This document shows, piece by piece, positions 45,121 to 52,516 of a stretch of DNA of 64,000 nt (position 1 is the stretch's first letter; each line of letters opens with the position of its first letter). Under the pieces are notes generated by a model. That model had not been told where the DNA came from, made no database searches, and was given only the letters and a program-made list of their open reading frames with translations. Source of the DNA: CATOSP01 sp965216155 (GTDB lineage: Bacteria > Chloroflexota > Dehalococcoidia > Lucifugimonadales > UBA3495); NCBI GenBank assembly GCA_965216155.1, contig CBDCFD010000006.1:1178001-1242000 (forward strand). The letters run 5' to 3'. The position numbers were made by a program, and so were the translations under genes.

Positions 45121-45144
45121 AGCCTGCCCCGTACTTGATACGGG
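45121..45144 (+). repeat. 24-bp palindromic insert, copy 2
   Basis: AGCCTGCCCCGTACTTGATACGGG, exactly 24 bp and in frame with the IS66 remnant. One base (T for G) creates a TGA; with G it would encode SLPRTGYG. The frame is the same before and after the insert. A more divergent relative is found at 45843-45869 between genes. Confidence 0.7.
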
Positions 45145-45369
45145 GAATTGTTTGTCTTCGTGTCTCACCCGGAGACGCCTTCGGACAATAACGCTGCGGA
45201 ACGCAGTCTTCGCCACCTGGTGGTCAGCCGGAAAATCAGCGGCGGGACCCGTTCGGATGAGGGAACCGGTAGCAAAATGACCTTGGCGTCCCTCTTCGGC
45301 ACCTGGCGGGCCAGGGGCCTAAACCCCTTCCTGGAAACCCGCAGGTTGCTCATTTCCCCTCAAGTCTGA

Positions 45370-45994
45370 ACACTTACTGGTTAGGGGCCAGGGCAATCGC
45401 ATCTTAACCCTTTCACAGTAAGAACGCGGGACCACAGGGCGTTAATTTCAGAGCTAAGGCTCATGCTGCCGGCCGGATTGCTCCTTCAGATTTTGGATAT
45501 GGTGTGATGGCACACATCCGGGTGTCCTGAAGCTGGAGAATTTATTTTAGGGAAATTGTGGGCCATTTTGGTACATTGGGCCTGGGTGGCGGGTTAGGGA
45601 TTTGGACCGGGACGGAATTCCGGCAAGGATTATGGTAACGAGTGGTCACCCCAGGTGGGAAGGGCGGGGTGTCAGCAGTCCAATTCAAGACGCGATTGCC
45701 CTGGCCTAGTACCCGGGCCTTTCGATTGTGACCGAAACCGGCCGCATCGTCGTTCAAGCGAAAGCTGGAACCAGATTGCTCAGGTATCGGAAGGTGATTT
45801 TTCGGAACGTGATTTTAAGGAAGGGTTCCTGGATTCCGGCGCAATGCCTGCCCCGTACCGGATACCAGGGCGGGAATGACGGATTTAGTGAGCCCGGCGA
45901 ACGCAGACTCCGGTGGCTGGACCGCCATCCCGGTGCTAAACTCTCTCAAGTTATTAACCCACTTGGCTGGGGGCGTACATAGGAGGGACCGGGA
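45370..45994. repeat. Intergenic region with dispersed repeats
   Basis: No gene seen. It holds, at about 45718-45795, the inverted copy of the segment at 17040-17115 (GCATCGTCGTTCAAGCGAAAGC type hairpin), and at 45832-45890 a GGATTCCGGCG...GGGAATGACGG pair containing a relative of the 24-bp palindrome (CCTGCCCCGTACCGGATACC). The final 80 bp before the SDR contain its ribosome site. Confidence 0.6.
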
Positions 45995-46744
45995 ATGAGC
46001 ATGGAAGGTCTGGTGTCGGTCGTCACCGGCAGTAGCCGGGGCATCGGCAAGGCAATCGCCAAGGTATTCGGCGAGCAAGGCTCGAAGGTGGTCGTTGTAG
46101 CCAGGAGCGAGCAGGAGGGAGGCCGTCTGCCGGGCAACATTAACCTCACGGTCCAGGAGATCGAAGAGGCAGGCGGCCAGGCGATGGCCGTCCGGTGCGA
46201 CATTACCGACGAAGAGCAGGTGCAAGAACTCGTTAAGACCGTGATGGACGCCTACGGCCGCATCGACGTACTCGTGAACAACGCCGGAGTCCAGGTCAAC
46301 GTGGAGCTCGCCGACCTCCAGACCCGGCATTGGGACTTGACCATGCGCGTAAACCTGCGGGGCCCATTCCTATGCTGCAAATACGTCGCGCCTGTGATGA
46401 TCGAGCAGAAAAGCGGCAGCATCATTAACATAACCTCGGGCGCGGCCCACACGGTCCGTCCCGGCGGAATCAGCTATTCGGTGACCAAGGCCGGGCTGGA
46501 CATGATGAGCAAGGGTCTGGCACAGGAGTTGGCGGACCACAACATAGCAGTCAACTCACTCAACCCGGGGGGCATCAAGACCGAGGGCGCGGTGTTCGTG
46601 CGCCCGGACGATTTCGACTGGACCGGGTGGGTGGAGCCCGAGGTAGTCGGTCCGCCTGCCGCCTGGCTTGCCCGGCAGACCGCCCAGAGCTTCAGCGGTC
46701 ACGTGGTAGACCGCGCCGGTTTCGGAACGGACTGGGGCACGTAG
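45995..46744 (+). CDS. Short-chain dehydrogenase/reductase
   Basis: 249 aa classical SDR with GSSRGIGKA, VLVNNAGVQVN, and active site NITSGAAHTVRPGGISYSVTK (Ser, Tyr, Lys). An insert near residues 40-50 is unusual. C-terminal GHVVDRAGFGTDWG is typical. GGAGGGACCGGG precedes the ATG. Substrate unknown. Confidence 0.9.
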   Translation: MSMEGLVSVVTGSSRGIGKAIAKVFGEQGSKVVVVARSEQEGGRLPGNINLTVQEIEEAGGQAMAVRCDITDEEQVQELVKTVMDAYGRIDVLVNNAGVQVNVELADLQTRHWDLTMRVNLRGPFLCCKYVAPVMIEQKSGSIINITSGAAHTVRPGGISYSVTKAGLDMMSKGLAQELADHNIAVNSLNPGGIKTEGAVFVRPDDFDWTGWVEPEVVGPPAAWLARQTAQSFSGHVVDRAGFGTDWGT

Positions 46745-46764
46745 GACACGCGCCTATCCGGCTG

Positions 46765-47469
46765 CTACCACCACCGCTCCGATTTGACGTGCGAACCAGA
46801 CACTCCTATTTCGGACAGCACCGAAGATAAGTCGTCTTGAAGCTGAGGAGGGCCGCAAAGATAATACAGGCTCTCCCCTGCAGGGCGCTGGTCCAATAAT
46901 AGAGACCGGCCAATCCTCCCTGTCCGCCCATTCCATAGCTCTTCATGGGGACGTGTGACAGTGAAGATCGCGTTGAAGCCGGGATTACGCTCCGACATCC
47001 GTTCGATTTCATCCCGAAACGCCAGTTCCGAAGGGCTGCCGGCACTGTAAAGAAGCCTGACATCCTGGTCCATCCGGGTCTGGTCCAGGTAGCGCAGCAT
47101 GCTGATTACGGGAGTGATCCCGATGCCTCCCGCGACGAAGACCATTGGACCACTCCAGTCTGGATCGAGACAGAAATCTCCGGACCCTCCCCGGACGGTG
47201 AAGACTTCCCCTTCTCTGGCCCGCTCATGGAGGTAGATCGCCGGCGCGCCCCACGGGAGTTTCTTAATCGCAAGCTCGAAACTCCCACGCTGTAACGGCG
47301 TGGACGTTATCGAGTAGCCGCCGGCCTCGACCGACGGACCGGTATCCACATACAGGTCCACCCACTGGCCCGGCTTGAACTCCATCTCACCGCCGCCCAG
47401 GTCGAAGAGAAAGGATTTCACCGTCGGCGTCTCCTGCTGAATCCGGACAAGTGTAGCTTCGAGCGCCAC
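46765..47469 (-). CDS. FAD/NAD(P)-binding ferredoxin-reductase-type oxidoreductase
   Basis: 234 aa. FAD site GGYSITSTP (GxYS variant), FVAGGIGITPVISMLRYLD (NAD(P) binding) and YYLCGPPQLQDDL. No iron-sulfur domain follows, so an electron-transfer partner is needed. Start GTG at 47469 with AGGAGA six to seven bases upstream; the longer frame is not conserved. Confidence 0.85.
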   Translation of the reverse strand: MALEATLVRIQQETPTVKSFLFDLGGGEMEFKPGQWVDLYVDTGPSVEAGGYSITSTPLQRGSFELAIKKLPWGAPAIYLHERAREGEVFTVRGGSGDFCLDPDWSGPMVFVAGGIGITPVISMLRYLDQTRMDQDVRLLYSAGSPSELAFRDEIERMSERNPGFNAIFTVTRPHEELWNGRTGRIGRSLLLDQRPAGESLYYLCGPPQLQDDLSSVLSEIGVSGSHVKSERWW

Positions 47470-47647
47470 GAGGATTCTCCTACGGCTCAGGGCCGGTCCC
47501 AACGTGTTGATTCCCAGACTTTGCCTGGCTAGCTCACGGGGCCGGTACCGGCCTGCCAACTGGTAAGATTATACGGCCTACATCCTCCGGAGAATGCCTG
47601 AATAACACGCTTCACACAAGAACGCTTCACACGAGTCTATAAGGCAG

Positions 47648-49003
47648 ATGTCGTCCTTTTCCACGATACCCCAACCCGGTACAGGCCCCAGCATGGTGGA
47701 ACTGTTGCAGCGTCTTGTCCGTTTCGACACTACCAACCCGCCCGGCAACGAGGGTGAATGCCTGCGCTATATCCACGGGCTCCTGGTTGAGGCGGGCATA
47801 GAGGTCAAACTCCTGGGACCATCCCACCGCCGTCCGAACCTGCTGGCACGGCTGGAGGGGCGCGGCACAGCGCCTCCGTTCCTGATGTACGGCCATGTGG
47901 ACGTGGTGGCAACTGTGGGCCAGGAATGGGCGCAACCGCCGTTTGAGGCCAGGGTCGACGACGGCTTCGTATGGGGGAGAGGGACCCTGGACATGAAGGG
48001 CGGAATAGTGATGATGCTATCCGCCCTGTTGCGGGCAAAGTCTGAAGACTCCAGGCCGCCCGGCGAAATCCTGTTGGCCTTGGTCAGCGACGAAGAGGCA
48101 GGGGGAGACCACGGGGCTAAATTCCTGGTGGAAAACCATGCTGACTTGTTCGACGGCGTTGGCCACGCCATCGGAGAGTTCGGCGGTTTCAGCTTTCACA
48201 TAGGCCGCCGCCGCTTCTATCCTATCATGGTCGCCGAGAAACAGGCCTGTTGGCTGCGGCTTAAGGTGAGGGGACCCTCGGGGCACGGCTCCCTTTCGCA
48301 CCGGCCGGGGGCGATGGCCCACCTTTCCAGCGTCCTAAAGAAACTCGAGGAGCACCCGTTGCCGGTCCACGTCACCCCCGTGACACGCCGGATGATCGAG
48401 GCCATCGCCTCCGTACTGCCATTCCCGGCTTCGCCGGTATTCAAGTCTATGCTAAACCCGGCATTGACCGCCTCGGTGCTGAAGCTCATGGGAGAGAGAG
48501 GCCGTCTCTTTTCGCCCCTCTTCCGCAATACCGTAAACGCGACCATGGTCAAAGGCGGGCGGAAGATCAATGTCACTCCCGGAGATGTCGTCCTGGACCT
48601 GGACGGAAGGTTGCTGCCCGGATACACTCCCGATGACCTGGTGTCCGAAGTACGCGGAGTGATTGGCGGCGGTATAGAGGCCGAGGTGGTCCGTTTCGAC
48701 CCCGGCCCCGCTGCCCCAGACCTCACTTTCTTCCCCAACATCCGGGAAGTTATGCGGCAAATGGACCCGGAGGGCGTGCCCGTCCCCATGCTTCTTCCGG
48801 CCTCCACCGACGCGCGCCATTTCGCCAGGCTGGGAATCCAGACCTACGGTTTCCTTCCCATGCGTCTACCGCCGGGATTCAACTTTTCGGAGCTGATACA
48901 TGGCCCCAATGAACGGATTCCTATAGACGCCCTGACATTCGGCGCGGAGGCCATCTATCAGTTACTCGCAATTTGCAACGATGTATCTGCCGGGGAAAGT
49001 TAG
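47648..49003 (+). CDS. M20-family metallopeptidase
   Basis: 451 aa dinuclear zinc peptidase or deacylase. Ligands: YGHVDVVATVGQEWAQPPFE (His, then Asp), GRGTLDMKGGIVMMLSALLR (bridging Asp), ALVSDEEAGGDHG (catalytic Glu-Glu) and the dimerisation domain KVRGPSGHGSLSHRPGAM. Final His in ELIHGPNERIPID. Standard length. Substrate unknown; peptidase or N-acyl amidohydrolase. Confidence 0.9.
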   Translation: MSSFSTIPQPGTGPSMVELLQRLVRFDTTNPPGNEGECLRYIHGLLVEAGIEVKLLGPSHRRPNLLARLEGRGTAPPFLMYGHVDVVATVGQEWAQPPFEARVDDGFVWGRGTLDMKGGIVMMLSALLRAKSEDSRPPGEILLALVSDEEAGGDHGAKFLVENHADLFDGVGHAIGEFGGFSFHIGRRRFYPIMVAEKQACWLRLKVRGPSGHGSLSHRPGAMAHLSSVLKKLEEHPLPVHVTPVTRRMIEAIASVLPFPASPVFKSMLNPALTASVLKLMGERGRLFSPLFRNTVNATMVKGGRKINVTPGDVVLDLDGRLLPGYTPDDLVSEVRGVIGGGIEAEVVRFDPGPAAPDLTFFPNIREVMRQMDPEGVPVPMLLPASTDARHFARLGIQTYGFLPMRLPPGFNFSELIHGPNERIPIDALTFGAEAIYQLLAICNDVSAGES

Positions 49004-49047
49004 CGAACCGGAACCGTTTTAGCGCAATTACGGCGCAATTCGTTGGA

Positions 49048-49076
49048 TTGACGTTCAACCAGGCGTATGGTAAAGT
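49048..49076 (+). promoter_or_regulatory. Probable promoter of infC-rpmI-rplT
   Basis: TTGACG (49048-49053), 17 bases, TAAAGT (49071-49076, 4/6). It would start transcription near 49083. The ATG at 49067 lies inside it, so translation cannot begin there. Confidence 0.5.
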
Positions 49077-49129
49077 TTAACACTCTAACCAAAGCCCATT
49101 CCCTAAGGATTCTTACGGAGGTAAGAGGT

Positions 49130-49693
49130 ATAGCTAGGCAATATCGTGTTAACGAGCGGATCACATCTCCACAGGTACGTGTCATAGGTGAGGATGGAGC
49201 ACAACTTGGCGTGATGCCGGTTGGTCAGGCACTCCAGAAGGCACGCGAATGGGAACTGGACCTGGTTGAGGTGGCCCCCAACTCCGACCCACCGGTTTGC
49301 CGCGTGCTAGACTATGGGAAGCTGCGCTATCTTTCCGCCAAGAAAGACCGGGAATCCAGGAAAGGGCAGAAGAGTACCGAGCTCCGCGAGGTACGGTTCC
49401 GGCCCAACATTGGTTCCCACGACCTGGAATCCAAGACCCGCAAGGTCCGGGAGCTTATCAAGGACGGCTCGAAGGTCAAGCTGACAGTGCGCTTCCGGGG
49501 CCGGGAAGCCGCTCACAACGAGATCGGGTTGTCGGTGCTCAAGAGAGTCGCCGATGAGTTGAAAGACGAGGTCCGCCTGGAGAAGGCCCCCTCGATGGAA
49601 GGTAGAGCGCTATCAATGATCCTGCTCCCCTCGTTGCCGAAGGGAGAACGGGTTGAGAAGAAGGTAGAAACCACAGCCGATGCCGAAGCTTAA
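49130..49693 (+). CDS. infC: Translation initiation factor IF-3 with an AUA start codon
   Basis: Binds the 30S subunit, monitors the start codon-anticodon match and blocks premature 50S joining. N-domain QYRVNERITSPQVRVIGE and DLVEVAPNSDPPVCRVLDYGK, C-domain VRFRPNIGSHDLESKTRK, the typical IF-3 block, are complete (187 aa). The start is taken as ATA at 49130: GGAGGT ends seven bases before it, and the protein then begins at IARQYRVNE, where relatives begin. IF-3 genes elsewhere use rare start codons (AUU in Escherichia coli), by which IF-3 limits its own synthesis. A clear AUA is noteworthy. Overlaps rpmI by 14 bp. Confidence 0.9.
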   Translation: MARQYRVNERITSPQVRVIGEDGAQLGVMPVGQALQKAREWELDLVEVAPNSDPPVCRVLDYGKLRYLSAKKDRESRKGQKSTELREVRFRPNIGSHDLESKTRKVRELIKDGSKVKLTVRFRGREAAHNEIGLSVLKRVADELKDEVRLEKAPSMEGRALSMILLPSLPKGERVEKKVETTADAEA

Positions 49694-49877
49694 AACTCAC
49701 AAGGGCGCTAGCGCCAGGATCCACGTCACCGGTTCGGGGAAGTTGATGCGCCGCAAGCGGATGAGCAGCCACCTCCGGCGCAAGAAGCCGACCAAGGTCA
49801 CCCGCAAGTACTCCGACAAGCTGCCGGTGGACAAGAGCGACGTTAAGCGCCTCAGCCATCTGCTGCCTTACCGGTAA
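49680..49877 (+). CDS. rpmI: 50S ribosomal protein L35
   Basis: 65 aa, very basic, starting MPKLKTHKGASARIHVTGSG and ending HLLPYR, the full family pattern. Part of the standard infC-rpmI-rplT operon; the start lies within the end of infC, so translation is coupled. Confidence 0.96.
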   Translation: MPKLKTHKGASARIHVTGSGKLMRRKRMSSHLRRKKPTKVTRKYSDKLPVDKSDVKRLSHLLPYR

Positions 49878-49907
49878 CCGTACTAATCGATTTTTTGGAG
49901 ACCCACC

Positions 49908-50267
49908 TTGTCCAGAGTGAAACGGGGCGTCACTAAACACCGGCGCCACAAGAAAATCATGCTGGAGGCCAGTGGCTTCCAGGGCCAGTCCCACCGCAGT
50001 TACAAGTGGGCCAAAGAAGCCCTGCTGCATGCCTGGTCCTATTCCTACAGGCACCGCAGAGAGCGGAAGGGGGATTTCCGCCGGTTGTGGATCGTACGGA
50101 TCGGTGCGGCTTGCCGCCAGTCAGGCACAACCTACAGCCAGTTCATTCACGGGCTGAAACAAGCGGGCATCGAGCTGGACCGCAAGGTGCTGGCCGACTT
50201 GGCCGTCCGCGATCAACCCGCATTCCAGAAACTGGTGGGTATCGCAAACCAGCAGACCGCTTCATAA
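49908..50267 (+). CDS. rplT: 50S ribosomal protein L20
   Basis: 119 aa. KRGVTKHRRHKKIMLEASGF, SHRSYKWAKEALLHAWSYSY and the FIHGLKQAGIELDRKVLAD end are diagnostic. The start is TTG at 49908 with GGAG seven bases upstream. L20 often represses its own operon by binding the leader. Confidence 0.96.
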   Translation: MSRVKRGVTKHRRHKKIMLEASGFQGQSHRSYKWAKEALLHAWSYSYRHRRERKGDFRRLWIVRIGAACRQSGTTYSQFIHGLKQAGIELDRKVLADLAVRDQPAFQKLVGIANQQTAS

Positions 50268-50295
50268 CTTGCTCACCAGCACATTAGCCAGACCG

Positions 50296-50325
50296 AGAGG
50301 GGTGCGGTATATACCGCACCCCTCT
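50296..50325. terminator. Perfect 15-bp palindrome after rplT
   Basis: AGAGGGGTGCGGTAT directly followed by ATACCGCACCCCTCT. The stem is GC-rich and lies 28 bp after the rplT stop. No T-run follows, but it also serves a gene coming from the other strand. Confidence 0.65.
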
Positions 50326-50361
50326 GCTATTACAGGACCGATCGCCCTCGGATAGTGCGTC

Positions 50362-50592
50362 TTATGTCAGGAGATGAGCTAAAACCACCGCTGCGGCGGT
50401 TACCGTGAACCCAGTCGGAATGAAAATATTGTGACTATTAAGCCTATCATGGAGAACCTTATTGTCCTCTCTGAGAAGTCTAATGTCCTCTTTGGTAGCA
50501 AGGGCTTCGGTCATACGATCGACTAGCTGTTCCAATCGGCTTACACGCTCTTCGAGAATCTGACGCTCCCTTTGGCCATCCTTCCATGAGTG
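50362..50592 (-). CDS. Small coiled-coil protein with C-terminal membrane segment
   Basis: Minus-strand frame ending at a TAA (50362). It reads ERQILEERVSRLEQLVDRMT, then TKEDIRLLREDNKVLHDRL and a final hydrophobic FTVTAAAVVLAHLL. This is the same pattern as the two genes at 63442 and 63693 (SxEERxxRLEGxxEQ followed by one membrane segment). There is no ATG, GTG or TTG in frame upstream that I could find, so start and integrity are uncertain; it may be a remnant. Confidence 0.4.
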   Translation of the reverse strand, partial: HSWKDGQRERQILEERVSRLEQLVDRMTEALATKEDIRLLREDNKVLHDRLNSHNIFIPTGFTVTAAAVVLAHLLT

Positions 50593-50654
50593 CTTGCCAT
50601 GAGTGCTTGCCCCTGTACCGGCTACGTTACTTTTATTTCTTCTGCCGGGAATTC

Positions 50655-51104
50655 TCAGTTTTTCTCCGGCACCCTGGCGAACCCGTAGTAATCGTCGGAT
50701 TCCAGGACCCTTGCCAGCCCCTCTTCGGAGATGTTGATGGGACGGACGGGAGTCGACCAGCGTTCGGTCAACTCGTAGTGGAGATCATTGAGGGTCATGG
50801 GCTTGTTGGCGTTGGCCAAGAGCGTGCGGAACACTATCTCCTGAATGGCCATGTTGTTGTTGATGAATCCTGGGTCATCACCGCAAAATTCGGCAATCTC
50901 GTCTATCAACGCCTGCGCGTCGTCCAACTCGTGGGTCGGCGTCATCAATGACGGACACGTCGCGACGCGCCTATCGGCCACCAGAGCCACCGCCGAGCGT
51001 TTGAGTTCCACGAGACGGTCGAAGCTAACCTGGTACAGGGGAGATTCTTCAAGTGTGGTCAAGTCCTCTCCGGGACTCATGGTGTCCGGGTCAGGGGTCG
51101 TCAT
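50655..51104 (-). CDS. Hypothetical protein with winged-helix-like C-terminus
   Basis: 149 aa. The N-terminal half has no recognised family. The second half, MAIQEIVFRTLLANANKPMT and then LHYELTERWSTPVRPINISE, has the helix spacing of a winged helix. It overlaps moeA by 4 bp (ATGA), so it is translated with it and may be a regulator or partner in molybdopterin metabolism (inference). Confidence 0.5.
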   Translation of the reverse strand: MTTPDPDTMSPGEDLTTLEESPLYQVSFDRLVELKRSAVALVADRRVATCPSLMTPTHELDDAQALIDEIAEFCGDDPGFINNNMAIQEIVFRTLLANANKPMTLNDLHYELTERWSTPVRPINISEEGLARVLESDDYYGFARVPEKN

Positions 51105-52498
51105 AGGTCAACCTCTTCGTTCCAGTCCAGCATGATGATCCTCACCTTTTCGCCCGCCGCCTTGGAGCGTATGTCCTCCGGGCAGATGGCCAGCCCGTTG
51201 GCCCGCGACATGGAGGTGAGTATGTTCGACCCCTGCGGGCCGGTTGGGTTGGCGTAGTAGGAGCCGTTGCTGCGGGTTACTTCTACCCGGGCATACACCC
51301 TGCGCCCGTCGGTGTTGTAGATCGGACCCGTCAGTATCCCTTCCACCGACGGCCGGGGCATCGGCCGTTTCCCAAGCATGATGGCGATTGCAGGACGGGC
51401 AAACATCTCAAACGCCACCATTGCGCTTACCGGGTTGCCTGGCAGGCCCATCAGTGGGACCGGGCCGCGGCCCCCCTGCGCGATCTGCCCAAACGCCAGG
51501 GGTTTTGCAGGCCGCATCCGGACCGACCAGAAGTTCATCTCTCCCCGTTGCGTAAGTACATCTTTGACGATATCGTAATCGCCCTTGGACACACCGGCGG
51601 AGGTGATTATCAAGTCCGAACCCTCGGCCTCGGACAGCTTCCGGTGCAAGTCCTCCATGTTGTCACGCGCGATGCCGAGGACCCGGGGGACTCCTCCAGC
51701 GGCGGCCACCGAGGCGGCCACGCTGAAGCTGTTGCTGTCGAAAATCTTCCCCCGTTCCAGCGGCATACCCGTTGACACCAGTTCGTCCCCGGTGGCGAGA
51801 ATCGACACCACCGGGCGGCGGGTTACACTGACTTGGCCCAGGCCCAGCGACGCCATGACCCCGATCTCCGAGGGCCTGATGACTGTGCCGGCCTCCAGCA
51901 CGCGCTCGCCGTTGCGAACGTCTTCTCCCGCCGGGCGCACGTTGCTACCTCGGCCCAGACCCGAAAGGATATTGACCTGGTCCATGGCGGCTCCTGACTG
52001 GCGCCGCTTCACTTCGTCGGTCTCTTCGAACGGGACTACAGTGTCCGCCCCATCGGGTATCGGAGCGCCGGTCATTATGCGGATTGAAGTGCCTGGCATT
52101 ACCGTATCGTCTGAAACACTTCCCGCGGCGACCAGTCCAATCACCTTAAGCGTTCTGGGCGAATCCGCTCCGGCACCCTGGATATCCTCGCTGCGCACGG
52201 CGTAGCCGTCCATGGCCGAGTTGGTCATGGGAGGCAGGTCCAACGGAGAATAGACGTCCGAAGCCAACACTTGACCCAGGGAGTCCAAGAGGGGCGCTTC
52301 CACAGAATCCAGCTGAGAGAAGCAGGCCATAATCCGCTCGTAAGCCTCTTCTACGCTGAGCATATCTTCATCCACGTGGCTGTGGCCATGCTCGGGGTCC
52401 AACCCGTGGCTTTGGCGGCCTTGCTGCCCGTGGCCGCTGTGGCGGACATGGTGACCGTGTTCACCGTGGCTGCTTTCGTGATGACCGTGACTGGTCAT
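51101..52498 (-). CDS. moeA: Molybdopterin molybdenumtransferase MoeA with a histidine-rich N-terminus
   Basis: 465 aa. MoeA inserts molybdate into adenylylated molybdopterin. Residues 1-42 are a His/Gly-rich extension with 13 His (for example HGHHESSHGEHGHHVRH). The MoeA core follows: LPPMTNSAMDGYAV, VRPAGEDVRNG, SILATGDELV (GDE), TSAGVSKGDYD and LPGNPVSAMVAFE. MoeA proteins usually lack such a tail; it may bind metal, as in Ni/Zn chaperones. Last but one gene of the pheS-pheT-moeA run. Confidence 0.92.
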   Translation of the reverse strand: MTSHGHHESSHGEHGHHVRHSGHGQQGRQSHGLDPEHGHSHVDEDMLSVEEAYERIMACFSQLDSVEAPLLDSLGQVLASDVYSPLDLPPMTNSAMDGYAVRSEDIQGAGADSPRTLKVIGLVAAGSVSDDTVMPGTSIRIMTGAPIPDGADTVVPFEETDEVKRRQSGAAMDQVNILSGLGRGSNVRPAGEDVRNGERVLEAGTVIRPSEIGVMASLGLGQVSVTRRPVVSILATGDELVSTGMPLERGKIFDSNSFSVAASVAAAGGVPRVLGIARDNMEDLHRKLSEAEGSDLIITSAGVSKGDYDIVKDVLTQRGEMNFWSVRMRPAKPLAFGQIAQGGRGPVPLMGLPGNPVSAMVAFEMFARPAIAIMLGKRPMPRPSVEGILTGPIYNTDGRRVYARVEVTRSNGSYYANPTGPQGSNILTSMSRANGLAICPEDIRSKAAGEKVRIIMLDWNEEVDL

Positions 52499-52516
52499 AA
52501 CAGTCCTACCTTCCTC

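Larger units (their letters stand above)
43967..45369 (+). pseudogene. IS66-family transposase, degenerate, with two 24-bp inserts
   Basis: The parts read: N-terminal leucine-rich coil (ETLLEIIAELRQRVESLEAR), zinc half-sites CPECHTTLSGG and CPLCRKRR, REEGRLPIRTIQWYLRTFHQ, DDE part 1 VVHADETGWREN, part 2 LVSDFYASYDHYPGLKQRCW and HLLRDIHKLKVL, and last TPSDNNAAERSLRHLVVSRK. At least two frameshifts (near 44215 and 44735) and an in-frame TGA at 45136 break it. Two copies of one 24-bp palindromic sequence interrupt it at 44427 and 45121. No terminal repeats identified. Confidence 0.85.
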
